53,500 nt of DNA, taken from positions 27,501 to 81,000 of the forward strand of contig CAUYUJ010015295.1 in the NCBI GenBank assembly GCA_963575745.1. Reading direction: 5' to 3'. Numbering within the stretch: the stretch's first letter is position 1; each line of letters begins with the position of its first letter. The notes beneath the pieces are model-generated. The model was not told the DNA's origin and ran no database searches. It saw nothing but the letters and a program-made list of their open reading frames with translations. This document shows positions 39,961 through 50,870 of the stretch, in pieces. The position numbers and the translations under genes were made by a program. Origin of the DNA: Prorocentrum cordatum. Taxonomy: Eukaryota; Sar; Dinophyceae; Prorocentrales; Prorocentraceae.

Positions 39961-41840
39961 CTGCCAACGCGCCACATGAGGGTGCGAGTCTGGCGCGTGC
40001 GCGCGCGGCGTTTGCGCGCGCGCAGAGTGGCGGTGATCGCGGGCGAGGGTGGATGCAGGTGGGGGGAGAGGGCGGACGGGGGCGGGAAGGGCCACTGCGG
40101 GGGGGGGCAAGCCGCGGCTTGCGGCACGCGGGAGTGGCGACCTGAATCGGCCGATGCACCTTGCGCGCCCCGCCGTTTACATTGGGCCGAACGGCAGCAT
40201 GACCGCCAGACAGCCTTGAGACACCAGGCCGCCAGAAGCAAAATTGCCACGCGCACTAAGACCGCCCTGAAGCCCGACTGCGCAGGGGGGGCGACACTTG
40301 CCACACTTCCAGACAGAACGGGCCCGTGACCAAGTCGCAACGAACTGAGGTGCCAGCGCCGCAATGCCTCAAGACTGCACTGCCGGATGTCCACGTGCCC
40401 CCCAGGCCCTCAGCACTGACCGCGCGACGAACCACGCGACCACCGCGGCAGTGCCAAAACGCCTGAGGCAACCTTCGCCTCGGAGCCGAACGTCGGGCCG
40501 TTTCGCCCTGCCGCCCGAAACACGACGGCGCCGAAAGCTTTGCGAACCACACCCCGACGGCAACTACCGATTGTGCCGCGCACCTCTGAGAGCCGATTGC
40601 CAGGTGGGTGGGCCCCAGGGCGAGCGACCCCATGACCCCCCCCCTGCCACTCGCCCTCCCACGGCCCAGACCAGAACGCCAAGAAACGCCCGAATGCCGC
40701 GCAGCCTTACCACAACCTCATCACGCCGATGCCCAGGGCTACGCGGCCCAATGGCACCATGGCTTAACCGATACGGCGCATTCATGGCCCGAAGCCCGAA
40801 TGCCGCCAGCCCTCGCAACCCTGCAGAACGGCGCCCATCGGCCCTGATGCCGCGTGGCCCTTGGGCCCCCAGATAACATCGCCGCGTGGGCCGAGTGCCA
40901 AGCGCCGCTGCCCCTAACGCCAGTGACCCCCGACCACCTTAGCGAAAAAGCGTACTTGCCCCAACGTCGTTGGCCCTAGGCCCAAAGCGCCGCGCGGTTT
41001 TGAAGAAGCGTCGCAGCCGTGGCGCCGCGTGGCGGGATGGGGGGAGGGGGGGGGAGGGGGGGGCGGCGCCCTGGTGCGATGGCGCCGCGTTGCAGGTGGG
41101 CCGATGCGCCCAGAAGAAATTCAAGCGCCGCGGCCACCAAGCCCGAAGATTTCGAACGCTGAGAAGTCGGGCTGGCGGCTTCAGTAGCGGACGGGCGCGC
41201 CCTGCGGGCCCAGGCCCCTGGCCCGCATGGCCCGAGCCTTGCAATCCCGACGCAGCGCATGCGAAGCCCTGGCGTGGCGCCCTTACGCAACGGCGCGCCC
41301 GTGTACACCTTCAGGCGCGCCCACCTGACGGCGCGTGCTGTCTCGGGCCTTGCCTCAACCGTAGAGCCCGCATGCCCAAGGCCGTCGGACCGACCAGGAT
41401 ACCATGGCGCTTGCCAGCGCGAGCGCCTGGCAGAACCCAGAGCCCGAACCGTCCAAAACACCGCGCTGAAAAGCTCCAAGCGTCGACTGTCCCGCGGCGC
41501 CGATGCGGCAAAGCGTTGAAACCCTGCGGTCCGAACCCTCAGCTGTCGCCCACGGCGCTGGCGCTGGGCCAGAGATGCACCGCTGCCCCGCGGCCTCACG
41601 GCGCCGAGGCCCTGCGGCGCCGACGGCGCCATGGCTGGGATGCGGCGCGCCGCGGCCCGAGGGTGGCAGCCCTGACCCGCGGCCGCGGAAATCTGCGGCG
41701 CCTGTCGCCCCCAACGATGCGCGAGGCGGCCAGCGCCCAGGGGCCAACCGCCCGCGATTGTAGAACACAACGCATCGCAAACTGCCCCCTGGAGAAAGGA
41801 TCTGCCAGCGGCTGCCAGCGCGCCGACGGCCCCAACCAGC
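39960..41840. other. GC-extreme DNA without a supported gene
   Basis: GC well above 65% with many GCGCGC and GGGGGG runs. ORFs of 100-310 codons are open on both strands at once, with Pro/Arg/Ala-dominated products, as expected from stop-poor sequence. No motif, start context or splice site supports any one of them. Confidence 0.5.
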
Positions 41841-41848
41841 TTCAGCTA

Positions 41849-41913
41849 CCCCCCCCCCCCCCCCCCCCCCCTGCCGCCAGTTCCAGGTTCGGCGGCAAGG
41901 GGGGGGGGGGGTA
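41849..41913. repeat. C-run / G-run hairpin
   Basis: TACCCCCC-run (about 22 C) then TGCCGCC, a 12-base loop, then GGCGGCA, an A and a run of 13 G ending GTA. The inner 7 bp plus the homopolymers pair into a 20+ bp stem. Confidence 0.8.
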
Positions 41914-42119
41914 GATTGCGAAAATTTCACCCATCGCCCTACACGTAACAAGATGTTACAAGGCACCCGCTACCAGCAACACCAAACTTCAGATGGGTGA
42001 GTCGACGATCGGTTCGGTACCGACCCCAAACCCTGAACTTATGAGTCGGCGATCAGCTCGATACCAGCCAACCCCAAATCCAAATTTCGCGCTACCAAGT
42101 GAAAACCATTTTTTGTGCT

Positions 42120-42205
42120 CAATGGCTTTTTTTTTTTTTGCTAAATGGCATTTTTTTGTAATGGGCATTTTTTTGTGGACGATATTTTTTGTCGACCATG
42201 AAGTC
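42120..42205. repeat. T-run repeat
   Basis: Four units of a T-run followed by GGCA/GGGCA/GTGGAC (ATGGCATTTTTTTGTAATGG and similar) in an AT-rich pocket next to GC-extreme DNA. Confidence 0.6.
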
Positions 42206-42349
42206 GAAATCTGGACCCCAAATGTGTTGCCCCTGCGATCGTTGGGTTGTCATCGCCACCCCAATTTTTTTCCCCGTGGAGTTGTTGGGTGGGTCGGCAT
42301 CGTCAACCCGTCGTCGTCGACGTCATCTTTCGCTCGGCGTCGCTTCGTC

Positions 42350-43990
42350 GACCATGGCAACACTAACGCGCGCCAGCCTGAGGACTGCTGGCGCCCGCGC
42401 GCAGCGCGCAGCGCCATCGCGATGGGAGAGCAGCGCGCGTCGGGGCGCGCGACGTAGGCGGAGCGGACAACGGGCGAAGACATGGCGTGGCGCGCGGGAC
42501 AGCGGCGGACGCTCAAACACCACCCGCGGGCACCGCGAGAGCGATGGGCGAGGCGCCCCCCCCGCCCCCCCCCCCCCGCGCCCGACAGAGGCAGTCGAGA
42601 GGCGAGCTGCCCCGACGCGCGGTGCACGGCATCGCGCCGCCGCTGGCATCTCTGACGCGCAGCCGCCGCGCGCGCGGCGCGACTGGACGTCGGCGGCGCC
42701 CCCGCGCGCCGCTTCGCGCGCCGCGCGCCCAACGCGCGCCAACGACGCGCCCCGCAAGACGCAGTCCAACGCGCGCGCGGCGCCCTTGCTGGCGCGGCGC
42801 GGCAGCGCGCGATGTGCTGGCGAGAAGCCGCCGCGCGCACTGGCCGACGCGCGCGCCGCTGCTCTGAGGGCCGCCCGTCTTCAGCTGCGCCGCGCCGCGT
42901 CGCGCTGGACGCGGGAGCGCCGTCGGCAACTGATCGCTGGATGGGACAGAGCAAACGGCCGCGGCGACGAATCCGTCAGATGGGCGCCGCGACAGGAAGC
43001 CGTTCGAGGCGTCGCGCGCGCGTTCGCGGCGCCGCCGCGCGGCGGCGGGCGATGGCCTCGCGCGGCGCACAATGCAAAGCGCAATGCCGCCCGCAAGGGG
43101 CGCCCCATCGCACTGCAAGGGGGGGGGGGGGCGGGCGCGGGCGCGCCGCCGCGGCGCCGCCAGAACGCGGCGCGCGCCCTTGCAACGCCGCGCATGTCAA
43201 CTATACCAACACCATTGGGCGCAAAGGCTCGCCGCGGCCACGCGCGCGCAGGGCGGCGGCGGCGCGCTGGGCAAACCGCCCGCTGCGTCGATTTAGACCC
43301 CGACGCATTGTCTTGACGCGCGCAGCCAAACCGCGCACGCGCGCTGCCTTGATGCACGAACGCAAGCCAAACCACGGCAGCAACTTGCGACGCGGAGAGA
43401 TAACTGCAAACACGAAGCGCAGACGACGAACATGATAAACCAAACGCGGGCGCACCACGCACACCTATCATATGCGCATGGTGTATCCTGTCGTGAAATG
43501 CGCAGCCAGACGCACGCAGCCTCGGGAGCACGACCTCGTCGACGCACCGCCCGTCCTTCCAGCCTGCTGCGCTTGAAAGTCTGCATGTGGTCGGTGGTTC
43601 CCCTGGGAACACCGGCGCTGTAGAAGTGGTGCTGGCCCGCTTTGACGCGAGTTGCTTGCCCTTCTCGAACCAGGGCTGGCGCGTGAGCTTCGCCGAGGTC
43701 GCCCCCCTCCTGAAACCGCGGTCGCGATCGCGCCCCCTATTGGAACAGCGCTCGCGCGTCGGCCCGCGGCGCCTGCGAACGGCCGCTCGGGCGGCACCTG
43801 GCCATGGGCGCCGCGCGACACTCGCGCCCAGGCCGCTCGCCCGCGCACTGAGGCAACGCAGTGTAGCAGTCTCGCTTGTCGCTAATGATTGGTTTTGAGA
43901 TCTGCGTATATTGCGCACGTCGTGCTGATGGCACGGTAGTGTCCCTTGCGGCAAAGCACGGGCGCACGGGCAACACTTGGTACAATGCAA
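42350..43990. other. CpG-extreme block without a supported gene
   Basis: Dense GCGCGC with opposing ORFs of ~370 codons on both strands (42189-43316 and 42881-43990), both Arg/Ala-rich. Equal openness on both strands argues for composition, not coding. A G run of 12 lies at 43122-43133. Confidence 0.5.
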
Positions 43991-44384
43991 ATGCTGCGCG
44001 GCAGCGCGTGCGCACGCGTGCTGCGCGCGGCGCCGGCGTTTTGCGCTGGCAGTGGGTGCAACGGCGTTGCTACACTTTGCAAATGGTTAATGATGCGGCT
44101 GCCGAAACCCAGACATACCCTCGCCCCCTCAAGTTTGCGCGCACGTACGTGGCTAGTCCACCTGTAGCCACTACTAGCGTTCGCAATGCGTTGCTCGCGC
44201 CATCATTCAGGGGCCCCAAGCTCGTCTAGCGCAGTGCAATTGAAATGCGTTGGATTTGGCGCCGCGCCCAGATACACTATGACTGTAACTGTCCAACACC
44301 ACCACTGCCGCGCGAACGGCGGGCGCGCGTGTCCTTTGTGCCCCCCCTCCCCCCATCCCCCCCCCCCCTCCCCCTCCCCCCGCC

Positions 44385-44600
44385 CCCCATCCACCTCCTC
44401 ATCCTCCTCCTCATCATCATAATCGTCATCGCCCTTCTCGTCGTCCTCCTCCTTCTCCTTCTCCTCCCGCTCCCCCTCCTCCTCCTCCTCCGCCTCCTCC
44501 TTGGCCCCGTCCTGTTTCTCCTCCTCCTCACCATCATCAGTCCTCCCTCCCCTTCCTCCTCCTCCTTTTCCTCCTCCTCCGCTTCCTCCTCCTCCTGGTT
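44385..44600. repeat. (CTC/CCT)n tract
   Basis: Imperfect CCT/CTC/ATC trinucleotides. The area 44600-46880 after it contains no supported gene; a GC hairpin (CCCCGCCGCCGA at ~46327 with TCGGCGGCGGGG at ~46364) is the only structure noted. Confidence 0.8.
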
Positions 44601-46886
44601 GTCGGTGGGCGCATTGGCTGTCGCAAGGCGCATTGGTGGTGTCAGTGTTTCGGGCCGTCGGAAAGGATTCCGAGAAAAAAAAAACGTTTGCAGTGCGCCA
44701 TAAATGTGTACCATCTCATGTGCACACAAACGTGTTCCACAATGTTGCGAGGCTCGCAATAATGCGCCAACATGGTTTCGTGATGGTGTTGTCCATGGGG
44801 TTTGCGGCCAAACCGTTCCACTGTGCATCGCGCATGACCGCGCACACCTTGGAAAGGAACCCCATACTCGTGCATGGCGTTTTCTTCGAACCGTTTAAAA
44901 CAGCGAATGGCGCACAGCTCTTGTATTTGCAATTATTTACACAACGTTCGCCCAACATGCCTGGCACATGGTGCAGGCGCAACTATTGGTTACGCACTTT
45001 AAAATCACGCTGCCCTGTTGCAGTGATGTCAGACAACATTACTGATGTTATTGTTCCTCATTTGTTGGTGCAAACAATATGCGCCGCATTGTGAAACTTT
45101 CTGCATGTGCCCACACACGCGGGCGAACGACGTGCAGCATGTAATCATACTAAGACGTGGCGCCAACACCATACCTAACCACTCACACGCCCGATGGCCA
45201 GCTATCCCTTCAAGAGCGCCCTGACAAAAAACGAACGGACTTAAACACGTTGGCATGGTGTTGTTCGCCTGTCCAGTTGAAAGAAAAACCTGCCAGGCAG
45301 CGTGCCTCCAGGACGCCATCGGGCGATTGGAAAACAGCTATCGTAACTGACTGGTGTGGGAATGTAAGACGAATGTATTTGCAAAACGTGACACCGCTGA
45401 ACCCACATACGCACATGATTGTACAACAACTGGCGTGTAAGTATATGTGTATTAGCGCGCGGACATGCAAACGTTTGACCGTGTGACGCAATGGTTTTTC
45501 ATGACACCCCCTGGGCAGCATGCGCGTGCATGCATGCAAGCACCCTGCGGTTGACGCACGCGCGCAATATTATGAACACGCCCGTTTGCACAGACATGCG
45601 CACCAGCACGCGTGGTGATATTCGCGCATGCGAACGCAAGATACAATGTGCATGTATAGCTATGCGCACCACTACATGCAGCGGGGCACATATACATTCG
45701 CACACATACAAACGAAAACATACAACTCGAACTGTTCAACCATTTACTCTTACCCTGATCGCATTTACATAGTTGCAAACTGGCGTTAGCAAAGACTTAT
45801 ACGCACGTATATATACACACGGACACGCACATCAATTGCGCAAGCGTTGAAATGACATAGCCACGTCCTCTATTTAAGCATCTATGCAATCGCATTTGCT
45901 CGCACGCGTGTCCGGTACCATACTTACGTTGTATTCAAACATGATACTCAGATAGTGCGGGAAGACACTAGATGATACTGTGTATACACTTACTGCTTGT
46001 GCGTATGCGCCGACGCTTGTCATTACAAAGATCTGGGGTTACCCCTCAGACAGGTCAAAGACGCACCCGTGCTATTCTACATTGGCTTAGCGTGGGGGGT
46101 GTGGCGGCAGGTTCGGGTTGAAAGCTTCGGGGTGGGGGGGGATCATATCCGCCATACTCCACCTCCGAACCGCCACCCTCTCTCGAGGGCGCCTCAGGCA
46201 ATAGCAACCCTACAACCACAAGGTCGGGCCGACCCTTCCCCCGCCCCCCCCCACGTGCCGAGCGCGGGGGTGGCAATCGGCAAGGGCAAAAGGGGCCCCT
46301 GCCATCATGCTGAGGGAGCGGGGTGGCCCCGCCGCCGATGCCGCTCCACGGCTGCCGTTAGGCTCGGCGGCGGGGTCGGGGGCCTGGCGGGTCGCCGCTT
46401 TGGGCATTGTATGCGCCTCCCCCGCCTCCTCCTTTAACCCCTCAAAGTTAACCCCTGCCATCGTTGTGTTGCTTTTAACACAGGATGCCACCATGAGGTG
46501 TGGTGTTGTTCGTGCGCGAAATCGCCCTCGGCAACTTCTATGGTGCATCTCGCCTCAGCGCCGCTGGCTGCATTCTCTGAGACGCTTGAGACATCAATCC
46601 AACATGCAAGCCCACCTGGATCAGACAACCAACACGTGCCAGCAGGAGCTGCAAAGAAACCATGGGGCACTGGAAGGCGGGAAGGAACGGGGCTGAGAAA
46701 CATGCGGAATCATAGTGGCACGATGGGGCCGTAGGGGCACGGAGGAGGATGCGAGTGATTGCCTGGAAAAAGGTCTAGACGCTAAAAGATAAAATGAAGG
46801 AGAGGCTCAGGGCGAGGGAACAACAATGATGAACAACATTATTTGCAACAACCTGCGTGCCAGACAGCACAGTACAACGTCTCAAC

Positions 46887-48062
46887 TCAAGTGAAATTCA
46901 AGTTCTCGTGCGTGGCGTCTGCGCCATCGCCACCACCATCTTCCATTGAGGCCAGTTCGGCCCCACCCTCAAGCGCAAGGAGCCGCATGCGAGCATCCCT
47001 GCGCTCCACGACCGAAGGGCGAAACCGCACCTCCGGATGAACATGATCATATCGAGTAGCTGGGGGATGGTCCGAGCTGCACTGCTCAAGCCACGCCATT
47101 AACCAACCGAGTGGTCTCCCTTGCCCATGCCTGCGGCCAGGGTTCGCACGACGAGATGTTTTACAACTGATGCCACCTTTGTGATCAGGGCACTTGCAGA
47201 CTGCGATGTATTGGCCAATATTCTTATCAGGATAAAATGCGATGTAACCCAGGTCGCCAACACGTGCGCGATACAGTGCAACCCCCAACTTCCCATCATC
47301 TGAGAAAGAGCGTTCCGAAGCTGCAGATGATGAAGACGAGTCTTCATCTGAACCAGACTCAGACTCACTGCTACTGCTACTGGTAGAGGCAGCGGGCACA
47401 GGTGGTGGTGGCGGTAGCAGCGGGTCTGGGGGGTCACCACGCTCGACACCACCGTCATTATCGCCATTGTCACCGCCACCATCGTGGCAAGAATCGCGCA
47501 CCGACCCTGAGTGGTCGCTATGTTCCGACGCCTCGGCGATCTCATCCTCAAGTTCACCATGCTCGGGTTCATCCGAATCGTGGTCATGGTCAGCATCCGA
47601 ACTATGGCGGCCATCGCTCTCATCGTCTGCGGCCCCCTCCGCAGCCCACAGATCAATGTGCACATCAACCTTTTTTTGGCGCGCAGGGCTGAACACCTTC
47701 CACATCCGAGTGTTACACAATGCAACTACACAGCGGTCTGGTGCCATGTCACCAACGATTTCTGATGTCATCTCCACGCGCCAGAAGGATGCATACCAAT
47801 GCGACGGCATCGCGAGAGAAACTGCAAATTCATAATCAGTGAAAAACTCGCCTTTGGTGAAGAGTTCAACGCTGTGCAACGGCTCTGACAAACATATGGC
47901 CTCAGCATCTGTGCGAGCTCGCGCGCGAAGCTCAGGATCCTTCGGGTACAGCCGTTGGTAAATAACCTCAGGGAACCGCACTCTGTCAAACGACAGAATG
48001 CAACAAACCTGCGTGCTCAGTTTTCCAGACACAAGCACCAATGGCCAAGAAACTTGCGACAT
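46887..48062 (-). CDS. Unrecognised protein with acidic linker and Cys/His C-terminal domain (391 aa)
   Basis: A single open frame from the ATG at 48062 (MSQVSWPLVLVSGK) to the TGA at 46887. Residues ~1-140 form an ordered N-terminal domain. Residues ~145-255 are Asp/Glu/His/Ser-rich with an SSSSSESESGSDEDSSSSS run, probably disordered and phosphorylated. Residues ~265-345 form a second domain with CKCPDHKGGISCKTSRR and GQGRPLGWLMAWLEQC; its Cys/His spacing suggests one metal site. No signal peptide or membrane segment was seen. The clear ordered-disordered-ordered layout and lack of frame breaks support a real, intronless gene, possibly a retrocopy. The family name is not known to me. Confidence 0.65.
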   Translation of the reverse strand: MSQVSWPLVLVSGKLSTQVCCILSFDRVRFPEVIYQRLYPKDPELRARARTDAEAICLSEPLHSVELFTKGEFFTDYEFAVSLAMPSHWYASFWRVEMTSEIVGDMAPDRCVVALCNTRMWKVFSPARQKKVDVHIDLWAAEGAADDESDGRHSSDADHDHDSDEPEHGELEDEIAEASEHSDHSGSVRDSCHDGGGDNGDNDGGVERGDPPDPLLPPPPPVPAASTSSSSSESESGSDEDSSSSSAASERSFSDDGKLGVALYRARVGDLGYIAFYPDKNIGQYIAVCKCPDHKGGISCKTSRRANPGRRHGQGRPLGWLMAWLEQCSSDHPPATRYDHVHPEVRFRPSVVERRDARMRLLALEGGAELASMEDGGGDGADATHENLNFT

Positions 48063-48328
48063 CGCGCTCCGCTGGGTTCAAACCAAAAGCGACTTCGCCT
48101 GGCGAAAGACCCAACCATATGCAGCTGTAGGTACCGCAATCGTGTCTGGAATATTTGGGGGAGGTTTCGTATAGGGGGTCGACGGTCGACGTGCGTGAGG
48201 GCATGCGTAAACAGAAAAGCGGCGACGCGCGTGCGCTAGCGTTGGGGCATGTTGTGGGCGCTTGGCCTCAATGAAACGAGGCGCCATGCGCCGCCATTTT
48301 GTCTCCATGTTCTTCCCGCCTGTGTTTC

Positions 48329-50110
48329 CTATGGGGGAGCTCCACCGAAGGATCCAGTGGCAGCGCTGACATGCGGGACCGCCACAAATTTCGGCACGCC
48401 CCTCGCACGTTCCGTGGCCCCATAAGGAGCTCCACCGAAGGTTCCAGTGGCAGCGTTGGCATGCGGGGCCGCCGCCCATTTCGGCACACCCCTCGCTTCG
48501 TGGCCCCACAGGGAGCTCCACCGAAGGCCCCAGTGGTAACGTTTGAAGGACCGCCCTTTTCGGCACGCCCCTCACGCGTGTCATGGCCCCATGGGGAGCG
48601 ACATCGAAGGCTCCAGTGACAGCGTTGACATGCGGGACCGCCGCCCATTTCGGCACACCCCGCGTACGCTGCGTGGCCACATAGGGAGCTCCACCGAAGG
48701 CCCGTGTGGCAACGTTGGCATGCGGGCCCGCCGCCCATCTCGGCACACCCCTCACACGTTTCGTGTGCCCATGGGGGAGCCCCACCGAAGGCCCCAATGG
48801 TTGCGTTGATATGCGGGACCGCCGCCCATTTCGGCACACACCCCACACGTTTCGTGCTCCCATAGGGAGCTCCACCGAAGGCCCCAGTGGCAGCGTTGAC
48901 ATGCGGGACCGCCGCCCGTTTCGGCACACCTTGACACGTTTCGTGGCCCCGCAGGCAGTTCCACCGAAGGCTCCATTGGCAGCGCTGACATGCGGGACCG
49001 CCGCAAATTTCGGCACACACCCCATACATTGCGTGGCTATATAGGGAGCTCCACCGACGGCCCCTGTGGCAACGTTGACATGCGGGACCACCGCCCGTTT
49101 CGGCACACCCCTCGCGCGTTTTGGGACATCATAGGCAGCTCCACCGAAGGTTCCAATGGCAGCGGTGGCATGCGGGGCCGCCGTCCATATCGGCACACCT
49201 CTCACGCGTTCCGTGGCCCCATAGGGGAGCTCCACCGAAGGCGCCCGTGGCGGCGCTGACATGCGGGACCGCCGCCCACTTCGGCACGCCATTCACACGT
49301 GTCGTGGCCTCATAGGGAGCCCCACCGAATGCTCCAATGGCAGTGCTGACATGCGGGGCCGCCGCCCATCTCGGCACACCCATCACGCGTTTCATGGCCC
49401 CATAGGGGGCTCCACCGAAGGCCCCAGTGGCAGCGTTGGCATGCGGGACAGTCGCCCATTTCGACACACATCTCACACGTTTCGTGGCCCCATGGGGAGC
49501 CCCACCGAAGGCCCCAGTGGCGGCGTTAACATGCGGGACTGCCACTCATTTCGGCACACCCCTCACACGTTTCGTGGCCCCATATGGAATTCCACCGAAG
49601 GCTCAAGTGGCAGCATTTGCATGCGGGACCGCCACCCACTTCGGCACACCCTTCACACGTTTCGTGGACCCATCGGAAACCCCACCGAAGGCCCAAGTGG
49701 CAGCGTTTGCTGACTATCACCCATTTCGGCACACATCTCACGCGCTGCGTGACCTTATAAGGGGCTCCACCGAAGGCTCCAGTGGCAGCGCTTGCATGAG
49801 GGACCGCCGCTCATTTCGGCACACACCTAACGCGTTTCGTGGCCCTATAAGGGGCTCCACCGAAGGCTCAACTGGCAGCGCTTGCATGCGGGACCGCCAC
49901 CCATTTCGGCACACCCCTCACCTGTTTCGTGGCCCCATAGGGAGCCCCACCGAAGGCAGCAGTGGCAACGCTTGCATGCGGGACCGCCGCCCATTTCGGC
50001 ACACTTCTCACACTTTCTGTGGCCCCATAAGGAGCTCCACCGAAGGCCTCAGTGGCAGCGTGTGCACTCGGGACCGCCACCCATGTCGGTATGTCCTTCA
50101 CGCGTATCGT
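48329..50110. repeat. 90-bp satellite array 2 (about 20 monomers)
   Basis: Same consensus and orientation as 26491-27760. One monomer near 48535 is shortened. It starts abruptly after ordinary sequence at ~48328 with no inverted flank, but ends in the same truncated monomer (GTGGCTATGGGGCTACG). Bases 48063-48328 hold nothing recognised. Confidence 0.92.
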
Positions 50111-50870
50111 GGCTATGGGGCTACGAAACGTGTGAGGGGCGATGCTGATGATGGTGGTGATGCCGTCGATTGGAGGAGGGGGGGGAGGAGGGAGGAGGAG
50201 GAGCAGAAGGAGGACGGGACGCGGGGGAACGGCTCTTCAAAACGAGGACCCAACACCACAGGTTGGTCGGGATCAATTCAAAACGGTGGTGGTGGTAGGG
50301 TGGGGCAACGAGCAATCGTGCAACGCGCTGCCTTTCAAGAAAGAACCCAATACCACAGGATGGCTGGAAGACGCTGCCAGGTCGCTACCGTTGGGCCCCT
50401 TGTGCGTCTGGAGGGGGGTGGGGGCCCAACGAGGACTGCTGTTCGAAAGCAGCTGATTGTGCTTTCTTGGAATAGGCGCAGACCATCTCCTTAGCACGAC
50501 AGTGATGCCCATGCGTGGGCCACCTAACCGATTATGTATTATCTACATGCTCATGTTATTGTGACACGTTGTGTTGACGCGCGTCTCCAAACTAATGCAC
50601 GTGCTCTCGGTTCGGCGACGCACTGCCCTTTTCCCAAACAGTGCCTTGTCATCAGAAATGCACCATGCGACATTGCAAAGAAAGAATTCGAATCGCAAGG
50701 CCTGCAAAAACAGTTGCGCCTGCAAGGTGGGCATGCACATGTTCCCAAGGAACGGCTGTGGCGTAGCTCTCACATGCAAATGGTGCTCCCCAACGGCGGC
50801 GGCGTTCGCATGCGCCCCCCTGCCCGATGCTGGCGCACCCCTCACGCGTTTCGTTTCCGAAGCAAAGGCC
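50110..50870. repeat. Spacer of the duplicated unit, copy 2
   Basis: Direct counterpart of 27760-28500, with the same order of marks (GACCCAACACCACAGG, CCCAATACCACAGGATGG, TGTGACACGTTGTGTTGAC). Confidence 0.85.

Noticed and set aside
42189-43990. Two overlapping ~370-codon ORFs on opposite strands
   Set aside because: CpG-extreme composition makes stops rare on both strands; no motif or start context favours either.
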